Shown here one piece after another: positions 37,610-45,123 of a stretch of 58,571 bases of DNA (its first letter is position 1; every line of letters starts with the position of its first letter). This DNA is from a virus. A program made the position numbers and the translations under genes. Location of the stretch: positions 1 to 58,571 of the IMG/VR virus record IMGVR_UViG_3300030060_000055; one strand, 5' to 3'. The notes under the pieces were generated by a model that did not search any database, was not told the origin of the DNA, and saw only the letters and a list, made by a program, of their open reading frames with translations.

Positions 37610-38360
37610 TTGTTCATTAATCATACCCCCATTAGATAATGGGTTGCCCCCGATAAGGAACATTGAGCCAGCAGAAGTTGGTTCTCTATTAACTAAACTA
37701 GCAGAAGTATCTAAACCTGAACGCAAACCTGTAGTAGCTATATATCCTTCCTCGTTTAAAGATAATACAGGACAGCGTAGAAGTAATAGCCAGTATGCTA
37801 GTTTTAGCACAGCAGTAACACAAGCACCTGATGCATATCTTATTAGAGCATTACAACACTCTAATGTATTTGATGTAGTAGAGCGTACAGGACTAGATAA
37901 TCTTACTAAAGAACGACAGATTATACGTACAACTCGTGAGTCATTTGATGAAAAACAAAAGGTAAAACCTTTATTGTTTGCTGGTTTATTAATGGAAGGT
38001 GGTGTTGTAAGTTATGAAACCAATGTTAAATCAGGTGGTGCTGGTGCAAGATACTTAGGTATAGGTGCATCAAAACAATATAGACAGGACTCAGTTACTA
38101 TATCTTTACGTACAGTTTCAGTAAGCACAGGTAAAATATTGTTAGAAGTGTTAGTAACTAAGTCAATTCTTAGTGCATCTATCTCTTCAGATGTGTTCAG
38201 ATTTTATACAAATAATACTGAATTAGTTGAAATTGAAAGTGGTATAGTAGAGAATGAGTCTATAAATATTGCTTTGCAGATGGCTATTGAGTTAGCAGTT
38301 CTACAAACAATAGAGGAGGGTTATGAAAAAGGTTATTGGAAACAAAAAGACCACACTTAA
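37554..38360 (+). CDS. csgG: CsgG-like outer-membrane secretion pore
   Basis: 268 residues. The N-terminal lipoprotein signal (MKKAIQQKLLYLLVLLLSSCS, lipobox LSSC with C20) is followed by the CsgG domain: KPVVAIYPSSFKDNTGQ, FSTAVTQAPDAYLIRALQHSNVFDVVERTGLDNLTKERQIIR, and the hallmark MEGGVVSYETNVKSGGAGARYLGIGASKQYRQD. In E. coli CsgG forms a nonameric 36-strand pore that exports curli subunits. Residues before FSTAV, the constriction loop, differ from E. coli (SQYAS versus YPASN). No CsgE is visible. The stop overlaps the curlin-like gene by 38 bases. Confidence 0.93.
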   Translation: MKKAIQQKLLYLLVLLLSSCSLIIPPLDNGLPPIRNIEPAEVGSLLTKLAEVSKPERKPVVAIYPSSFKDNTGQRRSNSQYASFSTAVTQAPDAYLIRALQHSNVFDVVERTGLDNLTKERQIIRTTRESFDEKQKVKPLLFAGLLMEGGVVSYETNVKSGGAGARYLGIGASKQYRQDSVTISLRTVSVSTGKILLEVLVTKSILSASISSDVFRFYTNNTELVEIESGIVENESINIALQMAIELAVLQTIEEGYEKGYWKQKDHT

Positions 38361-39063
38361 TTTATTGTTTCTACTAATATCTTTTAGCGTATATACAGCT
38401 GACAATGAAGTATACATAGATCAGTCAGGTGCAACATCTAACTTAGATATAGAACAAGTTGGCGGTGGTGGTAATATTATTGGTGGATCAGATGCTACAG
38501 CTGGTGCTTCTAATATGACTCCATTGGATTTAGATGGTGCAACTATGACGCTAGACATATTACAGAAAGGTGCATCAAATAAATTTCTTGGTGATATATG
38601 GGCAGATACTTACACAGGTTACTTCTCATTTATAGGTGATAGTAATACATTCAATATGTCTACTGATGAAACCAATGCCACAGGTGCAGATGGTTCTAAT
38701 GTAAATGTACAGGTCACAGGTAATACAAATACTATGACACTCAATCATGCTATGACTGCACTTGCTGCTAATTTAGATTTAGATTGGATAGTGCAAGGTG
38801 GGGGTAATAGTATTACAGCAGCTATAGATGTAGATGGTGCTACTAACTACATGGATATTGATGGTAATGATAATACTGTAACCTATGATGGTGATGGATA
38901 TGCTGGTGGTTATTTCTACCTAGATCATACAGGTGGATCAAGAACATTTAATATAGATCAGGAATCTACATCTGATAATGATTGGCTCAAGATTACATCT
39001 GTTGGCTCTAATGGTACAGTTTGCGTTACTCAGTCAGACGCAACAACTTCATTCGTCTGTTGA
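38323..39063 (+). CDS. secreted curlin-like repeat protein
   Basis: 246 residues, start supported by AGGAGGG. A signal peptide (MKKVIGNKKTTLNLLFLLISFSVYTA, cleavage before DNEVY) precedes eight or nine loosely spaced curlin-like units of form (I/V)xQxGxxN(x)(I/V/M): IDQSGATSNLDIEQVGGGGN, DILQKGASN, QVTGNTNTMTLNH, WIVQGGGNSITAAIDVDG, IDGNDNTVTYDG. Bacterial curlins CsgA/CsgB share the Q-x-G-x-x-N rhythm and form amyloid fibres. It is the likely cargo of the adjacent CsgG pore. Longer and less regular than E. coli CsgA; ends in two cysteines. Confidence 0.75.
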   Translation: MKKVIGNKKTTLNLLFLLISFSVYTADNEVYIDQSGATSNLDIEQVGGGGNIIGGSDATAGASNMTPLDLDGATMTLDILQKGASNKFLGDIWADTYTGYFSFIGDSNTFNMSTDETNATGADGSNVNVQVTGNTNTMTLNHAMTALAANLDLDWIVQGGGNSITAAIDVDGATNYMDIDGNDNTVTYDGDGYAGGYFYLDHTGGSRTFNIDQESTSDNDWLKITSVGSNGTVCVTQSDATTSFVC

Positions 39064-40093
39064 TATAGGTTCTATATCTGAACTCAGAGGCAATGCACAA
39101 GTCTTAAGAGACAAACCTTATGGTGCTGAACTAGAGTTTAACATTCAACAAATGGATGATGTCCGCACAGAGGCGGGCAGAGTTGCCATTACTTTTGAAG
39201 ATAGTTCTACAGTTAAATTAACTGAACATTCTAAGTTAGTTATAGATGAATATATCTATGACCCTGACCCATCAAAATCTAAGATGGCACTTAAGTTTGC
39301 TAGTGGTACAGCACGTTTTATTACAGGCAAGTTTAATAATAAAAGTAATATATCTATTAAAACACCTACTGCTGATATAGCTATTAGGGGTACAGACTTT
39401 ACTTGTACAGTAGATGAATTAGGTAGAAGTCTAGTTATATTGTTGCCTGATGAGAATGGTATATCTAGTGGCGAGATAGTTGTAGCTACAGCTATGGGTA
39501 GCGTTACATTAAACAAACCTTATCAAGCTACCACAGTATCTGTATATGAAAACAATCCTACTAAACCTGTTACGTTAGATATATCACTAGACTTAATAGA
39601 TAACATGTTGATTGTTAATCCTCCGCAAGAAACAGAACAATCAATAGAGGAAACAAGAACACAATCATCTGTAGATTATTTAGAGTTTGATGATCTTGAT
39701 ATAGATTATTTGAATGAAGATTTTCTTGATGCAGAGGCAGACCTTGAGTTCACAGAACTAGATGTAAACTATTTAGATGTAAATTTTTTAGAAGATTTAC
39801 TTAATGTATTAGATGCATTAGCTATATCTAAAGAAGAAGATCAATTAAAACAAGGCGGTGTAGGTATTCGTATAGTTGGTACGGAAATAGGACAAGATAA
39901 AGATACACAGATTACAACTATAGTTACAGGGCAGACTATAAGTTTAAACAGAACAGTAAATCAAAGTGCAAGATTAAATCTTGATGGTTCTAATAGTTAT
40001 ACGATTATACTTATACAAGATGGTGTTGCTAATACAGTTAAGATTAATGGTGGTTCATCTACAACAATAACAATTAAACAAGGGTCAGGATGA
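38978..40093 (+). CDS. FecR-domain protein with curlin-like C terminus
   Basis: 371 residues. A signal-like start (MIGSRLHLLALMVQFALL) leads to a FecR domain (about 28-150): SISELRGNAQVLRDKPYGAEL..DDVRTEAGRVAITFEDSSTVKLTEHSKLVI..GTARFITGKF..IKTPTADIAIRGTDFTC. FecR domains are periplasmic sensors or ligand-binding scaffolds. After an acidic linker (215-280, LEFDDLDIDYLNEDFLD-like repeats) the last 60 residues carry curlin-like strands (NSYTIILIQDGVANTVKING, TTITIKQG). An internal ATG at 39011 is an alternative start. Overlaps the curlin-like gene by 86 bases and the cyclase by 4. Confidence 0.8.
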   Translation: MIGSRLHLLALMVQFALLSQTQQLHSSVDIGSISELRGNAQVLRDKPYGAELEFNIQQMDDVRTEAGRVAITFEDSSTVKLTEHSKLVIDEYIYDPDPSKSKMALKFASGTARFITGKFNNKSNISIKTPTADIAIRGTDFTCTVDELGRSLVILLPDENGISSGEIVVATAMGSVTLNKPYQATTVSVYENNPTKPVTLDISLDLIDNMLIVNPPQETEQSIEETRTQSSVDYLEFDDLDIDYLNEDFLDAEADLEFTELDVNYLDVNFLEDLLNVLDALAISKEEDQLKQGGVGIRIVGTEIGQDKDTQITTIVTGQTISLNRTVNQSARLNLDGSNSYTIILIQDGVANTVKINGGSSTTITIKQGSG

Positions 40094-41856
40094 AGAAAAG
40101 TATTATATTTATAGGTTTGTTTATTACGCTAGGTTCAATATATATTTATCAACCTGTAGCCTATGAAATATTAAAACTAAAAACCTTTGATGCTTTTGTA
40201 GAAGAGAAAGAACCTTCAGGATATTTTACTGTACTTAATATAACTGAAGATGATATAACTAACGAGGGCGGTTATCCTTTACCAAGACAGAGGTTAAGTG
40301 AGATACAAGCGCAGTTGTTAGAAAATGGTGCTTCTGGTATTGGCTGGGTAATCGCCTTCCCACAGCCAGACAGATTTGGTGGTGATGTAGAGTTTAAACA
40401 ATCTTTAGAGCAGGCTGCGTCCGTGCTGGCAATGTTTGAAGGTAACAATGGCTTATATCCTCCTACTACTGGTACTGTAATATTGGGTGATGATATAGGC
40501 GGGATGCAAATAGAAGGTGTGATCCAGAACATTGATATGTTTAAACAATCAGCAGCGCAGGGTTTGGCTGTAGCCCGGACCGATGTAGATAATCTTATAC
40601 GTAGACTTCCTTTGTTAATGCGTACACCTGATGGATGGACACCAGCTTACGGAACAGAAGTATTAAAGATACTGGCTGGTGCAGATACTTATGTTATTAA
40701 AACAAATGATAATGGATTAGAAGAGATACGAGTTAGAGGTTTGCCACCTGTGCCTGTAGATTCTTTAGGTCGTAAGTGGATTAGTTGGGTTAATACACCG
40801 CAGACAGACTTAGCTACTATGGATGTACAAGATAAGTTTGTGTTTATAGGTTTTACAGCTAAAGGTATTATGCCTCAGTTAGCTACGCCTATAGGATTAT
40901 TAGAACCACATAAAATACAAGCAAGCTTAGCTGAAAGTATACTTATACAAGATAGTCCTTACATACCTGACTACGCTCTAGCACTAGAGATATTATTATT
41001 TATTGCCTCTGTCGTATTTGTTTGGCTTGTATTAAACGTATTTGGTATTACTTTAGGGATATCATCCTTTGTTATAGTTTTTGCTTCTACGGCTTTCTAT
41101 GGCGTTTATACGATACAAAGTGGTATATTAATAGATGTAACTTGGGCATTGATATCACAATTTATTACTGCAAGTGTTGCTTTCTACTTAAGATTTAGAG
41201 AACAATACAAGTTAAGACAACAAATAAAAAAACAATTTGAACATTATCTTGACCCAAGACAGGTAAAAGAATTACAAAAAAATCCTAGCTTGTTAAAGTT
41301 AGGGGGAGAAAAACGATATGCTACCTTTTTATTTACTGATGTTAGGGGATTCACTTCTATGTCAGAGTCTCTTGAACCGGAAGACGTTACCTACATTATG
41401 AATAAAGCTTTGACTGCACAACAAAGTGCGGTGCAAAAACATGGTGGTATGGTAGACAAATATATAGGTGATGCAATGATGGCAATATTTAATGCACCTA
41501 TAGACCAAGACTTCCATGAAAATAAAGCTATAGATTGTGCTGTGGATATACAGCGTAACATGGAAAGTTTAAACGTAGAGTTAGCGGACCGGGGTATCCC
41601 AGCTGTAGCTATTGGTATAGGTATAAACACAGGCTATGCTGTAGTAGGAAACATGGGAAGTGAATCTAGATTTGATTACACAGCTATCGGTGATGCTGTA
41701 AATATAGGAGCAAGACTAGAAAGCGGTACAAAAGAGGCTGGTGTTGATGTGTTAATAGGATATAACACTGCTATAAAAAGTGATTATGAGTTAAGATTAT
41801 TAGAACCTTTACATGTAAAAGGTAAGGAGAAAGCATTAGATGTTTACACACTATAA
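40090..41856 (+). CDS. CHASE2-domain class III adenylate cyclase
   Basis: 588-residue membrane receptor making cAMP. One N-terminal membrane helix (5-22), a periplasmic CHASE2 domain (about 30-285; GIGWVIAFPQPDRFGGD, VFIGFTAKG), three membrane helices (about 297-370), then the cyclase domain. All key residues are present: metal ligands D417 (FLFTDVRG) and D461 (KYIGDAMMAIF), adenine-binding K457 with T531 (YTAIGDAVN), and transition-state N538 and R542 (GARLE). Lys/Thr is the class IIIb adenylate pattern. CHASE2-cyclases often adjoin FecR proteins in bacteria, so the pair may sense an envelope signal. Confidence 0.93.
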   Translation: MKKSIIFIGLFITLGSIYIYQPVAYEILKLKTFDAFVEEKEPSGYFTVLNITEDDITNEGGYPLPRQRLSEIQAQLLENGASGIGWVIAFPQPDRFGGDVEFKQSLEQAASVLAMFEGNNGLYPPTTGTVILGDDIGGMQIEGVIQNIDMFKQSAAQGLAVARTDVDNLIRRLPLLMRTPDGWTPAYGTEVLKILAGADTYVIKTNDNGLEEIRVRGLPPVPVDSLGRKWISWVNTPQTDLATMDVQDKFVFIGFTAKGIMPQLATPIGLLEPHKIQASLAESILIQDSPYIPDYALALEILLFIASVVFVWLVLNVFGITLGISSFVIVFASTAFYGVYTIQSGILIDVTWALISQFITASVAFYLRFREQYKLRQQIKKQFEHYLDPRQVKELQKNPSLLKLGGEKRYATFLFTDVRGFTSMSESLEPEDVTYIMNKALTAQQSAVQKHGGMVDKYIGDAMMAIFNAPIDQDFHENKAIDCAVDIQRNMESLNVELADRGIPAVAIGIGINTGYAVVGNMGSESRFDYTAIGDAVNIGARLESGTKEAGVDVLIGYNTAIKSDYELRLLEPLHVKGKEKALDVYTL

Positions 41857-41888
41857 AAAATTGGCTGCGCCCGCACGTGGTGGTGAAG

Positions 41889-42290
41889 ATGTTTAAAATA
41901 AGTGTCGGACTTGCAATCGCTCTGGTCTTGTCTGGTATATGGATATGGAGTTTAAACGCAACTATAACGCAGCTTCAGGCAAATCAGATCGTACTAGAAA
42001 CTGAAGTCGCTAAACAGAATGAGCAAATAAAAAAGAATTTGGAACAGCAAGCGCAGACTTATGCGCAGATAGACAGCTTAACAAAGAAGAATCAGGAGTC
42101 TATGCGTGAAGTAAACGCACTCAAGCAGACATTCGCTAAGCATGACTTGGATAATCTTGCCCTAGCAAAACCCAAGATGATACAAACTAGAGTCAATAGA
42201 GCGAGCAAGAGAGTGTTCGATGACCTAGTTAAGATAACTAACCCTACACAATTTGATGAGACAGATGAAGAAACTAGCAATACTGATTAG
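41889..42290 (+). CDS. inner-membrane spanin (Rz-like)
   Basis: 133 residues from ATG 41889; three GTG codons just upstream (41877) are alternatives. N-terminal signal anchor (ISVGLAIALVLSGIWIWSL), then a periplasmic coiled coil (about 22-85) and a basic C-terminal region (KPKMIQTRVNRASKRVFDDLVKITN) typical of i-spanins. Its end overlaps the lipoprotein gene in another frame, the classical Rz/Rz1 arrangement. Together they fuse inner and outer membranes at lysis. Confidence 0.8.
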   Translation: MFKISVGLAIALVLSGIWIWSLNATITQLQANQIVLETEVAKQNEQIKKNLEQQAQTYAQIDSLTKKNQESMREVNALKQTFAKHDLDNLALAKPKMIQTRVNRASKRVFDDLVKITNPTQFDETDEETSNTD

Positions 42291-42615
42291 CTTTTGCCTG
42301 TTGGCAAGTGGATGTTCGTTGATGAGACAGGCAGTCAAGCCTATAGAAGTGGTCAACATAGAGGAAAGACCGCCTATGTTTCACCCTCCATTGCCTATGG
42401 AAATGCAGATGATGGAGTTCGATTGGGAGGTTCTAACGCCTGAAATCATGCAAGAGTACCTCACCCTTGTCGAAGAAGGTAAAGCACCTAGACAGGCTTA
42501 TTATGCGCTTACAACGAAGGATTATGAGAACATCAGCAACAACATGGCTGAGATCAAGAGATACACAAGGGATATCCTTGCCATCGTAGAATACTACAGA
42601 GACTTAGACGAGTAG
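42265..42615 (+). CDS. outer-membrane lipoprotein spanin (Rz1-like)
   Basis: 116 residues from ATG 42265: signal MKKLAILISFCLLASGC with lipobox LASGC (C17), then a Pro/Met-rich stretch (PPMFHPPLPMEMQMME) and a helical end. Lipoprotein plus overlap with the upstream coiled-coil gene makes it the o-spanin. It is longer than lambda Rz1. It ends the rightward late operon, one base from the convergent gene, leaving no room for a terminator between them. Confidence 0.78.
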   Translation: MKKLAILISFCLLASGCSLMRQAVKPIEVVNIEERPPMFHPPLPMEMQMMEFDWEVLTPEIMQEYLTLVEEGKAPRQAYYALTTKDYENISNNMAEIKRYTRDILAIVEYYRDLDE

Positions 42616-42616
42616 A

Positions 42617-42829
42617 TTACTTTGTTCTCCATATTCTGTAACCATTAGGAGAAGGTTCTTCGGTCTTTCTTACTGTAACTGACCAACCCAAACGTATCAT
42701 TGCATGTCTATATCTTTCAGAATCTTTTTTTGTGTTGACCCATATAGAGTCACCCACTTCCATCTTCTCAATGTCTTTTCTAGTTTCTGACCTTGCTTTT
42801 TGTATTGGTATATCTTTATCTATTTTCAT
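42617..42829 (-). CDS. small hypothetical protein
   Basis: 70 residues, basic and hydrophilic (DIEKMEVGDSIWVNTKKDSERYRHAMIRLGWSVTVRK). The layout 'VGDSIWV...A...LGW..TVRK' is a small alpha/beta domain seen in many phages beside DNA-metabolism genes; function unknown. Last gene of the leftward block. Confidence 0.65.
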   Translation of the reverse strand: MKIDKDIPIQKARSETRKDIEKMEVGDSIWVNTKKDSERYRHAMIRLGWSVTVRKTEEPSPNGYRIWRTK

Positions 42830-42837
42830 TTGTTTTC

Positions 42838-43452
42838 CTATGTTGCTTTTGCTTTTGGATAAGGCATGATTGGGTAATTAAGATTGGCTTTAGCTTTTTT
42901 TGTAAAAGATTTATCTCCCACAAATATTACATATCTGTGTTTTAAAGACCTTAATCTGTAACCTACATCATCACCATATTCTTCCTCCATTTGTTTGTAA
43001 GTTTTGCCTCTGTATGTAGCATGATGCAGATGTGGTTTCGACTTTAAATAAATTTCTTTAATAGGTTTAGTAATACCTGTGTATAAAAAATTTGTGGCTT
43101 GATACACAATACCTACATGACCTTGTGTTGAGTCTGCATAACTAACAACAATTTTGTTGCCTAACTTCTTTAGAGAATTGCCTACTAAAAAAGATGCTTC
43201 GTTCTTGTTGTTATTTTTTAAAACCAATCTATTCAACTCTATAACATCTTTTTTAAAATGCTCTCCACATACTCCTTTGAGTAGCGTGTGTGATGGTGGT
43301 ATTCCATAACTACATATACCTAATAAATCTTTATCAGAATAAAGACCATAAGCAATTTGTAGTGGTGGCATCCTCTTTGCGTAATGAATATCTAATATAA
43401 AAGGTTTTGTTTCTTCATAAGAAACTTTTTTAATTTCATATTTTTCTTTCAC
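42838..43452 (-). CDS. Mom-family DNA modification protein
   Basis: 204 residues, GTG start overlapping the upstream stop. It matches the phage Mu Mom family, GNAT-fold enzymes that turn adenine into N6-carbamoylmethyladenine and protect DNA from restriction: HYAKRMPP (23-30), ELNRLVL (72-78), NEASFLVG (84-91) and VSYADSTQGHVGIVYQATN (103-121). The last motif, with a conserved D and Y, is the family hallmark. No Com-like zinc activator is seen. Likely protects the genome during entry into new hosts. Confidence 0.8.
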   Translation of the reverse strand: MKEKYEIKKVSYEETKPFILDIHYAKRMPPLQIAYGLYSDKDLLGICSYGIPPSHTLLKGVCGEHFKKDVIELNRLVLKNNNKNEASFLVGNSLKKLGNKIVVSYADSTQGHVGIVYQATNFLYTGITKPIKEIYLKSKPHLHHATYRGKTYKQMEEEYGDDVGYRLRSLKHRYVIFVGDKSFTKKAKANLNYPIMPYPKAKAT

Positions 43453-43943
43453 TACCTTCCTACTGCTTGCATAAATTCGTTTATATGCTCAGTTAATTTA
43501 GTTTGACCTTCTTTGTTTTCTTTTAAATCTTTACGACTTAAAACACCACAGACATTTCTGATTACCTCAGATGCATATGTCTCATCGTTTTCTTCTGACT
43601 CGTCCACAGAGTACAACTGCATCCATCGTTCAGAGTTTAAACGTACCCAGCTTATGTAGCTGGGGTCACGACATATCAAACATGCTCGTTTAAATGCACG
43701 TTCACCTATGGTTACTTCTTCAGGTATCACAGGGTAATCAGTTTCATCTTCCATCCTGACAATACCCAACATATACCTAGCACCTATCTGACTAACAGAT
43801 AATTCTTGCGTTAATAACTTAGGCACATCATCAGGATGTATAAGGAAAGAAACTACTGTACCCTCCCTTGTCTGCCTGTATGCGTGTTTCTTTGCCTCAA
43901 CACCTTGTAAGGCTTTCTCAAGTACATCTTTACCTACTGTCAT
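43452..43943 (-). CDS. hypothetical protein next to Mom
   Basis: 163 residues with VVSFLIHPDDVPKLLTQELSVSQIGARYMLGIVRMEDE and RAFKRACLICRDPSYISWVRLN. The segment 'SFLIHPDDVP..L....IGARYMLG' recurs in phage DNA-metabolism clusters without known function. AGGAG ribosome site. Coupled to mom by the overlapping stop/start. Confidence 0.65.
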   Translation of the reverse strand: MTVGKDVLEKALQGVEAKKHAYRQTREGTVVSFLIHPDDVPKLLTQELSVSQIGARYMLGIVRMEDETDYPVIPEEVTIGERAFKRACLICRDPSYISWVRLNSERWMQLYSVDESEENDETYASEVIRNVCGVLSRKDLKENKEGQTKLTEHINEFMQAVGR

Positions 43944-43952
43944 ACTGCACTC

Positions 43953-44153
43953 CTAATAATATCTAATTTCAAAGATTATTCTTTCAACAGTCGGCATCCA
44001 TACAAGACCAAGCCATAAGGTGAATAACACCAAGCCTGTAATAAATACCACTTTGATTAAGTTAAACCAACTAGACTGTAAGTAATCTATTGCATCACTT
44101 ATTTTGTTAAACACTCGTTCTCTTTTCTGTATTTTCTTTTTAGGTCTACCCAT
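43953..44153 (-). CDS. small membrane protein
   Basis: 66 residues: basic N terminus (MGRPKKKIQKRERVF) and one membrane segment (VVFITGLVLFTLWLGLVWM). AGGAG upstream. Function unknown; early phage membrane peptides often act on host envelope or exclude superinfection. Confidence 0.6.
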   Translation of the reverse strand: MGRPKKKIQKRERVFNKISDAIDYLQSSWFNLIKVVFITGLVLFTLWLGLVWMPTVERIIFEIRYY

Positions 44154-44162
44154 TTATTTCTC

Positions 44163-44360
44163 CTACTTATTAATAAATTTTAATATCTCAACATCAGCTA
44201 AGATTGCATTAGCTACTACTAAGATTGCAAAGGACAGTAAGAATATGACAAACAAAACAAAGACTATGATGGCTACACCAACCCATTTCATTTCTTTTTC
44301 TAATTCTTTTTCAAATATCTTTTCTTCAAATTCTTCTTCAAATACTTTTTTCAAAGCCAT
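44163..44360 (-). CDS. small membrane protein
   Basis: 65 residues: charged N terminus (MALKKVFEEEFEEKIFEKELEKEMK) then one long hydrophobic segment (VGVAIIVFVLFVIFLLSFAILVVANAILA). The start overlaps the upstream stop by 10 bases. Function unknown. Confidence 0.6.
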   Translation of the reverse strand: MALKKVFEEEFEEKIFEKELEKEMKWVGVAIIVFVLFVIFLLSFAILVVANAILADVEILKFINK

Positions 44361-44851
44361 AAGCCTATTTCCAATTCATTAATGTCATGTAACACATCAT
44401 CAGGCAAGAAGTAAGCGTGTCTGTTCGTACCCTGTGGGTCACTCCAATACTTCTTATCCTTGCCATCAGCACCCATAATCCACCCCTTGATATAGAACTC
44501 AGGGGGGTTTGCATATACAAGCACGTAAGGTCTGTCGTCCTTATCGTCATCATGTAGTATCAATCGTTTCTTACTGTGATCTACTGTGCGTACTTGTAAC
44601 TTCTGCACATCATCCGCTTGATAGTCACCAAGCGAACCACTCCACCATAAGCCACCCCACTTGGCAACACAAGCCTCGCCCATAGTGCCATAGATGTTGA
44701 TCGCCCATGCGGTCATGTCTTTAGGCGCACCATACTTAGGTGTACGATTGTCTCGTAGATTCTGTACCATGCGCATAAGTCCTTGTTGTCCGGCAGTTAA
44801 CATTTCAGCCGGTGTTAAAGTAACTTTTATTTCTCGTTGAACTCTTTCCAT
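44351..44851 (-). CDS. PD-(D/E)XK-like phage protein
   Basis: 166 residues. GTMGEACVAKWGGLWWSGSLGDYQADDVQKLQVRT follows the layout of a restriction-fold nuclease family found in phages: a helix with E, then D-x(n)-(E/Q)-V-(K/R). Here the last motif reads QVR rather than ExK, so activity is uncertain. WIMGADGKDKKYWSDPQGTNRHAYFLPDDVLHDI is also typical. It could process DNA ends with its recombination neighbours. Confidence 0.6.
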   Translation of the reverse strand: MERVQREIKVTLTPAEMLTAGQQGLMRMVQNLRDNRTPKYGAPKDMTAWAINIYGTMGEACVAKWGGLWWSGSLGDYQADDVQKLQVRTVDHSKKRLILHDDDKDDRPYVLVYANPPEFYIKGWIMGADGKDKKYWSDPQGTNRHAYFLPDDVLHDINELEIGLWL

Positions 44852-45123
44852 TTTTCATCCACCCACTCCAAAGGGTCTACTCCTTCCATCGCCCACCATC
44901 TACCCTCATTACCATGAGCATGTAGTAAGCGATGATGTTCTTCACAAAGCGGTACTGCAAACTGATCTCCTGTTCGCCTCATTCCACGTGAGCCTTCCAT
45001 GATGTGTGTAAGGTGATGCGCTTGCGAAGGTCTACTACAAATTAAACATCCATGTGATCGCACAAAAGTTAGATACTTCTGTGAACGTATCTTGTCCGCC
45101 CAATCGTTAGAAGGGGATGTCAT
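44827..45123 (-). CDS. HNH-like/DUF968-type nuclease
   Basis: 98 residues from ATG 45123. LTFVRSHGCLICSRPSQAHHLTHIMEGSRGMRRTGDQFAVPLCEEHHRLLHAHGNE has the paired cysteines (CLIC), HH, and C..HH of zinc-bound beta-beta-alpha nucleases related to lambda Rap/DUF968 recombination endonucleases. Position beside SSB, ERF and exonuclease genes supports a role resolving recombination intermediates. Overlaps the ssb gene by 17 bases. Confidence 0.75.
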   Translation of the reverse strand: MTSPSNDWADKIRSQKYLTFVRSHGCLICSRPSQAHHLTHIMEGSRGMRRTGDQFAVPLCEEHHRLLHAHGNEGRWWAMEGVDPLEWVDEKWKEFNEK

